Assembly (NCBI RefSeq): GCF_001040705.1 | Contig: NZ_CVQP01000006.1 | Coordinates: 673,760-737,759 of the forward strand | Reading direction: 5' to 3' | DNA: 64,000 bases | DNA from: Rhodococcus sp. RD6.2 | Lineage (GTDB): Bacteria > Actinomycetota > Actinomycetes > Mycobacteriales > Mycobacteriaceae | In this document: positions 8,367 to 15,294 of the stretch, one piece after another | Layout of the letters: the number at the start of each line of letters is the position of its first letter | How positions within the stretch are numbered: position 1 is the stretch's first letter | Notes under the pieces: model-generated | What the model was told of the DNA's origin: nothing | The model's database searches: none | What the model saw: only the letters and a program-made list of their open reading frames with translations | Program-made: the position numbers and the translations under genes

Positions 8367-8530
8367 GCCTTCGAGCGTCGTCGCGGCCCGTTCCGTTTCC
8401 CATCCCGTCTCGCCGGGGAATTCCGCGTCCACGGACCTGGGGCGCTACCGGACCCAGAAAACTGGGGGATCGGCGTCGCGCTGCCGGGACCACCGGCCCG
8501 GATTAGCATGTCGCGGAAAAGGAGGTGTCC

Positions 8531-8563
8531 ATGCCCGATACGCCGATGGGGACACGCCGGTGA
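8531..8563 (+). other. Possible 10-codon leader ORF overlapping the next gene
   Basis: ATG at 8531 sits behind AAAAGGAGGTGTCC, a near-perfect Shine-Dalgarno. It encodes only MPDTPMGTRR before TGA. That stop overlaps the GTG start of the following gene (GTGA at 8560-8563), the classic layout of translational coupling. The downstream gene has no good ribosome-binding site of its own, so ribosomes probably arrive through this mini-ORF. The alternative is a lost reading frame at the true N-terminus. Confidence 0.4.
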
Positions 8564-8832
8564 CCGAGGTGCGGGGAGCCGATGGCGAGTCGATTCTCTT
8601 CGACGGAACGACCGTGGCGAAGTACCGGCATCACGGGAAGGACGAGGCCGCCCGCAATCCCGTCTCGACGTTCCGTGAATTGCAGATCACGGAGAAGAAG
8701 TCACTGTTCGGAAAGCCGCGCACTCCGCGACAGTTCACCGCGCTGCTCGTCATGTCGTCGATCATGAGTCTCACCGTCGACGAGGCGGGGAAGGCGGACC
8801 TCGAAGCGATGGTGGCGGGGTTCAGGAGCTGA
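8560..8832 (+). CDS. Small DUF4429-like protein
   Basis: The GTG start gives 90 residues beginning VTEVRGADGESILFDGTTV, which resembles the start of DUF4429 domains (small beta-rich PH-like modules of actinobacteria). The middle holds a basic patch (GKPRTPRQF), and the C-terminus a short helix (EAGKADLEAMVAGF). It is about half the length of two-domain DUF4429 proteins. Its start overlaps the stop of a 10-codon ORF. Identification is by pattern only and the function is unknown. It is convergent with the tRNA-Leu gene. Confidence 0.6.
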   Translation: MTEVRGADGESILFDGTTVAKYRHHGKDEAARNPVSTFRELQITEKKSLFGKPRTPRQFTALLVMSSIMSLTVDEAGKADLEAMVAGFRS

Positions 8833-8861
8833 CGGAAATCCGCTGACCTGTGTCTTGCTGG

Positions 8862-8935
8862 TGCCCTCGGTGAGACTCGAACTCACACTGCACGGGTTTT
8901 GAATCCGTTTCCTCTGCCAATTGGGATACGAGGGC
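8862..8935 (-). tRNA. tRNA-Leu (CAA) with short variable region; CCA encoded
   Basis: The acceptor stem GCCCTCG/CGAGGGC is perfect. The T arm GTGAG-TTCGAGT-CTCAC is perfect, the D loop holds AATTGGCA, and the anticodon loop is TTCAAAA, giving anticodon CAA (codon UUG). The discriminator is A and CCA is encoded (8859-8861). The anticodon stem ACGGA/CCCGT has one A-C mismatch next to the loop. Only five bases (GCAGT) lie between anticodon and T stems, where tRNA-Leu normally has a long class II arm. Total is 74 nt. It lies just upstream of pdtaR on the opposite strand. Confidence 0.85.
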
Positions 8936-9082
8936 TGGTGCGGATACCGACTGTAGATGATCCTGGGCGAGCGTCAAACACCGGTACCGTACAAGCGGTC
9001 GCCGAAGGGTGACACGATGGCGGGCGAATGCTGTCGACGCGTGTCGTGTTCCCGCTCTGCGCGGGGAGAGGAGTGGCCGAGG

Positions 9083-9691
9083 ATGAACGACCCGGTAGGG
9101 CAGGAAGGCCGCCTCGCACCGCGACGCGTCGTGGTGGCGGAAGACGAGACCCTCATTCGGATGGATCTCGTGGAGATGCTCCGCGAGGAGGGGTACGACG
9201 TCGTCGGCGAGGCCGAGGACGGGCAGCGGGCAGTCGAACTCGCCGAGGAACACCAGCCGGACCTGGTCATCATGGACGTGAAGATGCCGCGGCGCGACGG
9301 CATCGACGCGGCGTCGGAGATCGCGGCGAAACGCATTGCGCCGGTAGTGATCCTGACGGCGTTCAGTCAGCGTGAACTCGTCGAACGGGCGCGCGACGCG
9401 GGAGCGATGGCCTATCTGGTCAAACCCTTCTCCAAGGCCGACCTCGTTCCCGCGGTCGAGCTGGCGGCCAGCAGGTTCGCCGAGATCGCAGCCCTGGAAC
9501 AGGAGGTCGCGGGCCTCACCGACCAGATCGAGACGCGCAAGCTCGTCGAGCGTGCCAAGAGCGTGCTCATGACATCCCAGTCGTTGAGCGAACCCGAGGC
9601 GTTCAAGTGGATCCAGCGCGCCGCGATGGACCGGCGCACCACCATGAAGGTCGTTGCCGAAGTGATCCTGGAAACCCTCGGCACCCCGTGA
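9083..9691 (+). CDS. pdtaR: ANTAR-domain response regulator PdtaR
   Basis: This 202-residue protein has an N-terminal receiver domain (VVVAEDETLIRMDL, phosphoacceptor D65 in VIMDVKMPR, conserved Thr in VILTAFSQ and Lys in AYLVKPF). A C-terminal ANTAR RNA-binding domain begins near IETRKLVERAK and includes EAFKWIQRAAMDRRTTM. It closely matches mycobacterial PdtaR (Rv1626), which, phosphorylated by PdtaS, acts as an antiterminator by binding dual-hairpin RNA. No pdtaS is in this window; in mycobacteria it also lies elsewhere. I chose ATG 9083 because family conservation begins soon after it. Confidence 0.93.
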   Translation: MNDPVGQEGRLAPRRVVVAEDETLIRMDLVEMLREEGYDVVGEAEDGQRAVELAEEHQPDLVIMDVKMPRRDGIDAASEIAAKRIAPVVILTAFSQRELVERARDAGAMAYLVKPFSKADLVPAVELAASRFAEIAALEQEVAGLTDQIETRKLVERAKSVLMTSQSLSEPEAFKWIQRAAMDRRTTMKVVAEVILETLGTP

Positions 9692-9838
9692 ACACTGCGC
9701 TACCGCCGTGTTTCCGAACGCGCGGTCAGTTCACCCCTCGGCGGTGAGGTGCGCTCCTGTTCGACCTGATCCGAGCACGTTCCAACGGTGCTGTGAGCCG
9801 GCGTGACATCTTCGCTGCCCCTGTAACGCTCGAAACAC

Positions 9839-9858
9839 GAATCGCGCCACGTCGATTC
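9839..9858. promoter_or_regulatory. Inverted repeat upstream of the liv operon
   Basis: GAATCG and CGATTC are separated by eight bases, about 100 bases before livJ. It is a candidate operator for an amino-acid-responsive regulator. The rest of the 267-base gap 9692-9958 shows no gene and only GC-rich sequence with possible promoter elements. Confidence 0.3.
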
Positions 9859-9958
9859 ATAGTGGTGCACAGCGATACTCGCGACGCTATGTTCACTCCG
9901 AAGCCGGCTCGGTCGGCACATGCGACCGTCCGGGTAGTGCAGACATCGGAGGTGGACC

Positions 9959-11185
9959 GTGCATCGTCGTGCAGTGCAAGGCGCGTTGGTTCTGGGGGTC
10001 GCAGTGACCCTTGCCGTGGCGGGGTGTAGTAGCAAGTCGACCGACGAGGGATCGAGCAGTGGTGGCACCAGCGCATCGGCCGGTGGGCTGAGCATCACGC
10101 CGCAGGTTCTGCTCGACACCGCGGGCGCGGAGGTCGCCGCCACGGACGTCACTGACGCCGCCGATCCCGCCGGAAGTGGCACTGCCACCTGCGAGGGCGT
10201 GTCCATCGCCATGGCCGGTGCCCTCACGGGCGCGAACGCCGCGCTCGGCCAGAACATCCTCAACGGCGCGAAGCTCGCCGTCGACAAGCACAACGAGAAC
10301 AACCCGAACTGCCAGGTCGAGATCGTTCAGTTCGACACCGAGGGCGACCCCCAGAAGGCCACCCAGGTGGCCCCGAACATCGTCAGCGACCAGTCGGTGA
10401 TCGCACTGCTCGGACCGGCGTTCTCCGGTGAGACCAAGGCGACGGGCGCGATCTTCAACCAGGCCGGACTGCCGTTCCTCACCGCGTCTGCCACCAACCC
10501 GACCCTCACGGAGAACGGCTGGACCACTTTCTTCCGCGGCCTCGGTAACGACAACAGTCAGGGCGCCGTCGTCGCGAAGTACCTGACCGGCACCCTCGAC
10601 GCCAAGAAGGTCTGCGTCGTCCAGGACGACTCCGACTACGGCGTCGGCCTCGCGAAGGTGGTAACCGAGAACCTCGGCCCGGCAGCGGACGCCGCCTGCT
10701 CGGCAAGTGTGAAGACCGGGCAGAAGGACTTCGCGGCCACCGTTTCCCAGATCAAGGCCGAGGAACCGGACGCGATCTGGTACTCCGGCTACTACGCGGA
10801 GGCCGCGCCGTTCGTGACCCAACTGCGTGAAGGGGGCGTCACCGCGCTCTTCGCGTCGGGCGACGGCACCAACGATCCCGAGTTCGTGAAGCAGGCGGGC
10901 GAATCGGCCAAGGACGCGATCCTCACCTGCCCGTGCATCCCCGCTCCCGATGCACTCGCCGAGGCCTACGAGGCGTCCAGCGGACAGGCGCCCGGCGTCT
11001 ACTCCGTGGAGGGATACGACCTCGCCACGATCATGCTCACCGCGATCGACTCCGGTGTGAAGGACCGTGCGGGCATGCTCGAGTTCGTCCGTAACTACGA
11101 CGGCCAGGGCGTGGGTAAGAGGTACCAGTGGAACCCGCAGGGCGAACTGTCGAACGCCCTCGTCCAGATCTACGAGGTCAACTGA
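9959..11185 (+). CDS. livJ: Branched-chain amino acid ABC transporter substrate-binding lipoprotein
   Basis: This 408-residue periplasmic-binding-type lipoprotein has a signal peptide at residues 1-22 with lipobox LAVAGC, followed by a Ser/Thr/Gly linker. The Leu/Ile/Val-binding fold then follows: VSIAMAGALTGANAALGQNI, VIALLGPAFSGETKATG and GVYSVEGYDLATIML. The start is GTG with GGAGGTG five bases upstream. It is the first gene of livJHMGF and would capture branched-chain or related amino acids at the outer face of the membrane. The exact ligand is not determinable. Confidence 0.9.
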   Translation: MHRRAVQGALVLGVAVTLAVAGCSSKSTDEGSSSGGTSASAGGLSITPQVLLDTAGAEVAATDVTDAADPAGSGTATCEGVSIAMAGALTGANAALGQNILNGAKLAVDKHNENNPNCQVEIVQFDTEGDPQKATQVAPNIVSDQSVIALLGPAFSGETKATGAIFNQAGLPFLTASATNPTLTENGWTTFFRGLGNDNSQGAVVAKYLTGTLDAKKVCVVQDDSDYGVGLAKVVTENLGPAADAACSASVKTGQKDFAATVSQIKAEEPDAIWYSGYYAEAAPFVTQLREGGVTALFASGDGTNDPEFVKQAGESAKDAILTCPCIPAPDALAEAYEASSGQAPGVYSVEGYDLATIMLTAIDSGVKDRAGMLEFVRNYDGQGVGKRYQWNPQGELSNALVQIYEVN

Positions 11186-11190
11186 CCGTC

Positions 11191-11225
11191 CGCGGCCGGG
11201 CATCGGTGAACGGTGCCCGGCCGCG
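11191..11225 (+). terminator. Hairpin between livJ and livH (partial terminator or mRNA stabiliser)
   Basis: CGCGGCCGGGCA pairs perfectly with TGCCCGGCCGCG across an 11-base loop, starting six bases after the livJ stop. There is no T-run, and livH follows 45 bases later. Such intercistronic hairpins often keep the binding-protein mRNA more abundant than the permease mRNA. Confidence 0.55.
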
Positions 11226-11270
11226 TGACGCGGCATCACCGACCTCCACACCAATGATCGAGAGACCGCG

Positions 11271-12329
11271 ATGATCGCGACCGTCCTCGTCGACTCCACG
11301 GCCCTGTACGCAGGCGGCGTCGACATCCTCGCCGACAACATCGACTTCAACATCGAAGGGTTGACGAAAAGCTTCTGGCAGTTGACCGTTGACGGTCTCA
11401 GTTACGGTGCGATCTACGCGCTCGTCGCGATCGGATACACCCTGGTCTACGGAGTGCTGCGACTGATCAACTTCGCGCATTCCGAGATCTTCATGCTCGG
11501 ACTGTTCGGCCAGTACGTTGCACTGATGCTGCTCGGTTTCGCGCCGAGCGGCAACGTGTACAACGAAGGTGTCGCGATGACCGTCGTCTACCTCGGACTG
11601 GCCATGCTCTTCGGCATGGCCGTGTCGGGTGGCGCCGCCGTCGGACTCGAGCGTGTCGCGTACCGACCGCTCCGAAAACGCGGCGCAAAACCGCTCGTCT
11701 TCCTCATCACCGCGATCGGAATGTCCTTCGTCCTCCAGGAATTCGTGCACTACGTGCTGCCGAGAATCTGGCCGGGGCTCGGCGGCACCAACGCCCAACA
11801 GCCGATCAAACTGGTGCAGCCGGTCGAAGTGTTCACCGTCTTCGGCGCCACCGTCACCAACGTGACGATCGTGATCATCGTCGCGGCACTGCTGCTCACC
11901 GCAGCCACCGACATGCTGATCAACCGCACCAAGTTCGGGCGCGGAATCCGAGCCGTCGCCCAGGACCCGGACACGGCGACCCTGATGGGCGTCTCGCGGG
12001 AACGCGTCATCATGCTGACCTTCCTCATCGGCGGACTGCTCGCCGGCGCCGCCGCGCTGCTGTACGCGCTGAAGATCCCGTCCGGGATCATCTACAACGG
12101 CGGATTCATCCTCGGTATCAAGGCATTCTGCGCAGCCGTCCTCGGTGGAATCGGCAACTTGCGCGGTGCACTCATCGGCGGACTGCTCCTCGGCGTGATG
12201 GAGAACTACGGTCAGGTGGTCTTCGGCACCGAGTGGCGTGACGTCGTCGCGTTCGTGCTGCTCATCGCGGTGCTGATGTTCCGGCCCACCGGAATACTCG
12301 GCGAAAGTCTCGGGAAGGTGCGGGTATGA
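11271..12329 (+). CDS. livH: Branched-chain amino acid ABC transporter permease LivH
   Basis: This 352-residue membrane protein has about eight hydrophobic segments. The LivH signature is LSYGAIYALVAIGYTLVYG, followed by LRLINFAHSEIFMLG. The transporter EAA-like loop includes DPDTATLMGVSRERVI, and the C-terminus LIAVLMFRPTGILGESLGK is typical. An N-terminal extension of about 35 residues precedes the first membrane span. Its stop overlaps the livM start by four bases (ATGA), indicating coupled translation. Confidence 0.92.
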   Translation: MIATVLVDSTALYAGGVDILADNIDFNIEGLTKSFWQLTVDGLSYGAIYALVAIGYTLVYGVLRLINFAHSEIFMLGLFGQYVALMLLGFAPSGNVYNEGVAMTVVYLGLAMLFGMAVSGGAAVGLERVAYRPLRKRGAKPLVFLITAIGMSFVLQEFVHYVLPRIWPGLGGTNAQQPIKLVQPVEVFTVFGATVTNVTIVIIVAALLLTAATDMLINRTKFGRGIRAVAQDPDTATLMGVSRERVIMLTFLIGGLLAGAAALLYALKIPSGIIYNGGFILGIKAFCAAVLGGIGNLRGALIGGLLLGVMENYGQVVFGTEWRDVVAFVLLIAVLMFRPTGILGESLGKVRV

Positions 12330-13567
12330 GCGCCCGGCACGCCGACGCCCACGAGGTGCGGGGTCGCGGCGTCGGGGACGCGATCCGCAGCTGGTGGAAC
12401 GCGCTGACGCGGCCGATGCAGTGGCTGATGGGGGTGCCGCTGATCGCGCTGATCGCGATCCTGCCCGTGTGGCGGCCACCCCTGCTGGACACCCCCGGCA
12501 CCGACTTCGGCGGCGTGATGGCACAGTTCGCGATGGTTGCGCTCATCGCGATCGGCCTGAACGTCGTCGTCGGGCAGGCCGGTCTGCTCGACCTCGGATA
12601 TGTCGGCTTCTACGCGGTCGGCGCCTATACGGTCGGGTTGCTGACCAGCCCAAACAGCCCGTGGAACAAGATGGGCGCCAACGTGTTCTTCTCCACGGAC
12701 TGGGCGTGGCTGTCGTGCCTGCCCATCGCGGTGGCGATCACCGCGTTCACCGGCCTGCTGCTCGGGACACCGACGCTGCGACTCCGCGGCGACTACCTCG
12801 CCATCGTCACCCTCGGCTTCGGTGAGATCGTCCGACTGCTCGCCGACAACCTCACCGACGTCACCAACGGCGGCCAGGGACTGTCCCAGATCGCGTATCC
12901 GCACCTCGGCGAGTCCGAGGAGAAGCCCTACGGCGTGTTCTCCGCGGGCAACACCGGCGGCAACGTCAACTCCGGAGTGTGGTGGTTCTGGGTCGGCATG
13001 GCAATGGTCATCGTCGTGCTGCTGATCGTGGGCAACCTCGAACGCAGCCGCGTCGGTCGTGCCTGGGTCGCGATCCGGGAGGACGAGGACGCCGCCGAGA
13101 TCATGGGCGTGCCGACGTTCAAGTTCAAGCTCTGGGCGTTCACGATCGGGGCCGCGATCGGCGGCCTGTCGGGCGCGCTCTATGCGGGCCAGGTGCAGTT
13201 CATCAACCCGACCGGGTTCAACGTCATCAACTCGATGCTGTTCCTGTGCGCCGTGGTCATCGGCGGACAGGGCAACAAGCTCGGCGTCATCGTCGGCGCC
13301 TTCATCATCGTGTACCTGCCCAACCGGGTGATGTCGGTCCAGGTCGGCGACCAGTCGCTCGGTGACTACAAGTACCTGTTCTTCGGCCTCGCGCTGGTGG
13401 TACTCATGATCTTCCGGCCGCAGGGATTGTTCCCGGCCAGACAGAAGCTCCTGGCGTACGGTCGACAGGTGTACCAGGCGGTGCGCACACCGGTCGACAC
13501 CCCGGACCCGCCCAGCACGGGTGATCCCGAGTCGACTCCGGAACCCGTGGGCGGAGGTGGACGATGA
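12326..13567 (+). CDS. livM: Branched-chain amino acid ABC transporter permease LivM
   Basis: This 413-residue, multi-span permease has the LivM hallmarks: [36 protein letters not shown], a coupling loop [20 protein letters not shown], and the end [16 protein letters not shown] cytoplasmic tail of about 40 residues (Pro/Thr/Glu-rich) follows the last span. It overlaps livH and livG by four bases each. It forms the translocation pathway together with LivH. Confidence 0.92.
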   Translation: MSARHADAHEVRGRGVGDAIRSWWNALTRPMQWLMGVPLIALIAILPVWRPPLLDTPGTDFGGVMAQFAMVALIAIGLNVVVGQAGLLDLGYVGFYAVGAYTVGLLTSPNSPWNKMGANVFFSTDWAWLSCLPIAVAITAFTGLLLGTPTLRLRGDYLAIVTLGFGEIVRLLADNLTDVTNGGQGLSQIAYPHLGESEEKPYGVFSAGNTGGNVNSGVWWFWVGMAMVIVVLLIVGNLERSRVGRAWVAIREDEDAAEIMGVPTFKFKLWAFTIGAAIGGLSGALYAGQVQFINPTGFNVINSMLFLCAVVIGGQGNKLGVIVGAFIIVYLPNRVMSVQVGDQSLGDYKYLFFGLALVVLMIFRPQGLFPARQKLLAYGRQVYQAVRTPVDTPDPPSTGDPESTPEPVGGGGR

Positions 13568-14526
13568 CCTCGGGACCTGGCGCGGGCGACGCGCTGTTCG
13601 ACAACGAGGACCTTGCCGTCGAACTCCCACCGGAGACGGACGAGCCGACGGCCGGTGTCGTCGACGTCACCGCGCTCGATCCGGCGCTCGCCGATCCGGA
13701 CGCGGTCGCGGATGCCGTTGCGCCGCAACGTGAAATCCGGGTCGACGAGGGTGAGGCGCTCCTACGCACCGACGGACTCACCGTGAAGTTCGGCGGACTG
13801 GTCGCGCTCGACGACGTGAGTTTCGAGATCCGGCGCGGCGAGATCCTCGGCCTGATCGGACCGAACGGTGCGGGCAAGACCACCTGCTTCAACGCGATCA
13901 CCGGTGTCTACAGGCCGTCCAGCGGCACCGTGACCTTCGACAGTCGTCCGCTCGGGAAGACCAAGCGCAACGAGATCACCCGCCTCGGCATCGCCCGGAC
14001 CTTCCAGAACATCCGACTGTTCGGGGAGATGACGGCGCTGGAGAACGTCGTCGTCGGTACCGACGCCCGGCACCGGACATCGGTACCCGGCGCGATCTTC
14101 CGCACCGCCCGGCATCGGCGTGAGGAGCACGACGCCGTCGAACGCGGAATGGCGCTGCTCGAGTTCGTCGGTATCGCACCGAAGGCGGTCGAGAAGGCTC
14201 GGAACCTCTCGTACGGTGACCAGCGCCGGCTGGAGATCGCCCGCGCCCTGGCCACCGAACCGAAACTGCTCTGCCTCGACGAACCGGCCGCCGGGTTCAA
14301 TCCCAGCGAGAAGGCCGCGCTGATGGACCTGATCCGCAAGATCCGCGACGACGGCTTCACGGTCCTGCTGATCGAGCACGACATGCGCCTGGTGATGGGG
14401 GTGACCGACCGGATCGTGGTCCTCGAGTTCGGTCGCAAGATCGCCGACGACGTTCCCGCCGCGATCCGGGAGAACCCGGCCGTGATCGCCGCCTACCTGG
14501 GGGTGCCCGACGATGAATCAGCCTGA
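13564..14526 (+). CDS. livG: Branched-chain amino acid ABC transporter ATPase LivG
   Basis: This ABC ATPase has Walker [10 protein letters not shown] near residue 100, [20 protein letters not shown], the signature [15 protein letters not shown], Walker [14 protein letters not shown], and a switch His in [11 protein letters not shown]. It is 320 residues long, about 60 more than usual. The excess is an acidic N-terminal extension (residues 1-62, rich in Asp/Glu/Pro/Ala) before [13 protein letters not shown]. The extension may be real or due to an over-early start, but no internal start with a good ribosome site is obvious. It overlaps livF by 14 bases. Confidence 0.92.
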   Translation: MTSGPGAGDALFDNEDLAVELPPETDEPTAGVVDVTALDPALADPDAVADAVAPQREIRVDEGEALLRTDGLTVKFGGLVALDDVSFEIRRGEILGLIGPNGAGKTTCFNAITGVYRPSSGTVTFDSRPLGKTKRNEITRLGIARTFQNIRLFGEMTALENVVVGTDARHRTSVPGAIFRTARHRREEHDAVERGMALLEFVGIAPKAVEKARNLSYGDQRRLEIARALATEPKLLCLDEPAAGFNPSEKAALMDLIRKIRDDGFTVLLIEHDMRLVMGVTDRIVVLEFGRKIADDVPAAIRENPAVIAAYLGVPDDESA

Positions 14527-15247
14527 CACGCCGCTGCTCGAGGTGAGCGACATGATCGTGGGATACGGCCGGATTCGTGCGCTGCACGGCATCTCGCTGC
14601 AGGTCCGCCGCGGTGAACTGGTCACCCTGCTCGGCGCGAACGGGGCGGGAAAGTCCACGACGATGCGTGCGCTGTCCGGACTGCTGCCGCTCGGCGGGGG
14701 ACGGATCGTCTTCGACGGCAACGACATCAGTCACGTCAAGGCTCACGATCGGGTGAATCTCGGGATGGTGCAGGTGCCGGAGGGGCGCGGCGTGTTCCCC
14801 GGCATGACCGTGCAGGAGAACCTCGACATGGGTTGCTATGCAAGGACGTTCGCGTCGAAGGGGGAGTACGCGGAGCGGCTCGACTGGGTGTTCGAGTTGT
14901 TCCCCCGCCTCGCCGAACGTCGCAGCCAGGTCGGCGGCACCATGTCCGGTGGCGAACAGCAGATGCTCGCGATCGGGCGGGCGCTGATGGCCCGGCCACG
15001 GCTGCTCATGATGGACGAGCCCTCGATGGGGCTGGCGCCGATGGTGATCGCACAGATCTTCCGGATCATCGCCGAGATCAACGCCCAGGGCACCACCATC
15101 CTGCTCGTCGAACAGAACGCGCAGCAGGCGCTGCGCCGCACCGACCGCGCCTACATTCTCGAAACCGGTGAGATCACACGCACCGGCACGGGGGCGGAAC
15201 TGCTCGCGGATCCCGCGATCAAGCACGCGTATCTGGGCGTCGGGTGA
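14513..15247 (+). CDS. livF: Branched-chain amino acid ABC transporter ATPase LivF
   Basis: This 244-residue ABC ATPase has Walker A LGANGAGKSTTMRAL near residues 41-50, MVQVPEGRGVFPGMTVQENL (a LivF hallmark), signature MSGGEQQMLAIGRALM, and Walker B LLMMDEPSMGLAP. It pairs with LivG as the ATPase heterodimer powering import. Its stop lies 48 bases before the likely polA start; a longer polA frame would overlap it. Confidence 0.93.
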   Translation: MNQPDTPLLEVSDMIVGYGRIRALHGISLQVRRGELVTLLGANGAGKSTTMRALSGLLPLGGGRIVFDGNDISHVKAHDRVNLGMVQVPEGRGVFPGMTVQENLDMGCYARTFASKGEYAERLDWVFELFPRLAERRSQVGGTMSGGEQQMLAIGRALMARPRLLMMDEPSMGLAPMVIAQIFRIIAEINAQGTTILLVEQNAQQALRRTDRAYILETGEITRTGTGAELLADPAIKHAYLGVG

Positions 15248-15281
15248 GTGGCGATGTTGCGAACCTGTCGGGGCACTTCCC

Positions 15282-15287
15282 TAGACT
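15282..15287 (+). promoter_or_regulatory. -10 element of polA (leaderless)
   Basis: TAGACT ends seven bases before the GTG at 15295, so transcription would start at or next to the start codon. This suggests that polA is expressed independently of the liv operon and as a leaderless mRNA. There is no Shine-Dalgarno before this GTG. Confidence 0.55.
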
Positions 15288-15294
15288 CACTGCG

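Noticed and set aside
9893-12524. Two long minus-strand frames antisense to livJ, livH and livM
   Set aside because: Low-complexity composition, no recognisable domain, and fully covered by well-defined transporter genes on the plus strand.
15244-15294. GTG 15244 as the polA start, coupled to livF
   Set aside because: The 17 extra residues are not family sequence, and a -10 element lies inside this stretch, pointing to GTG 15295.
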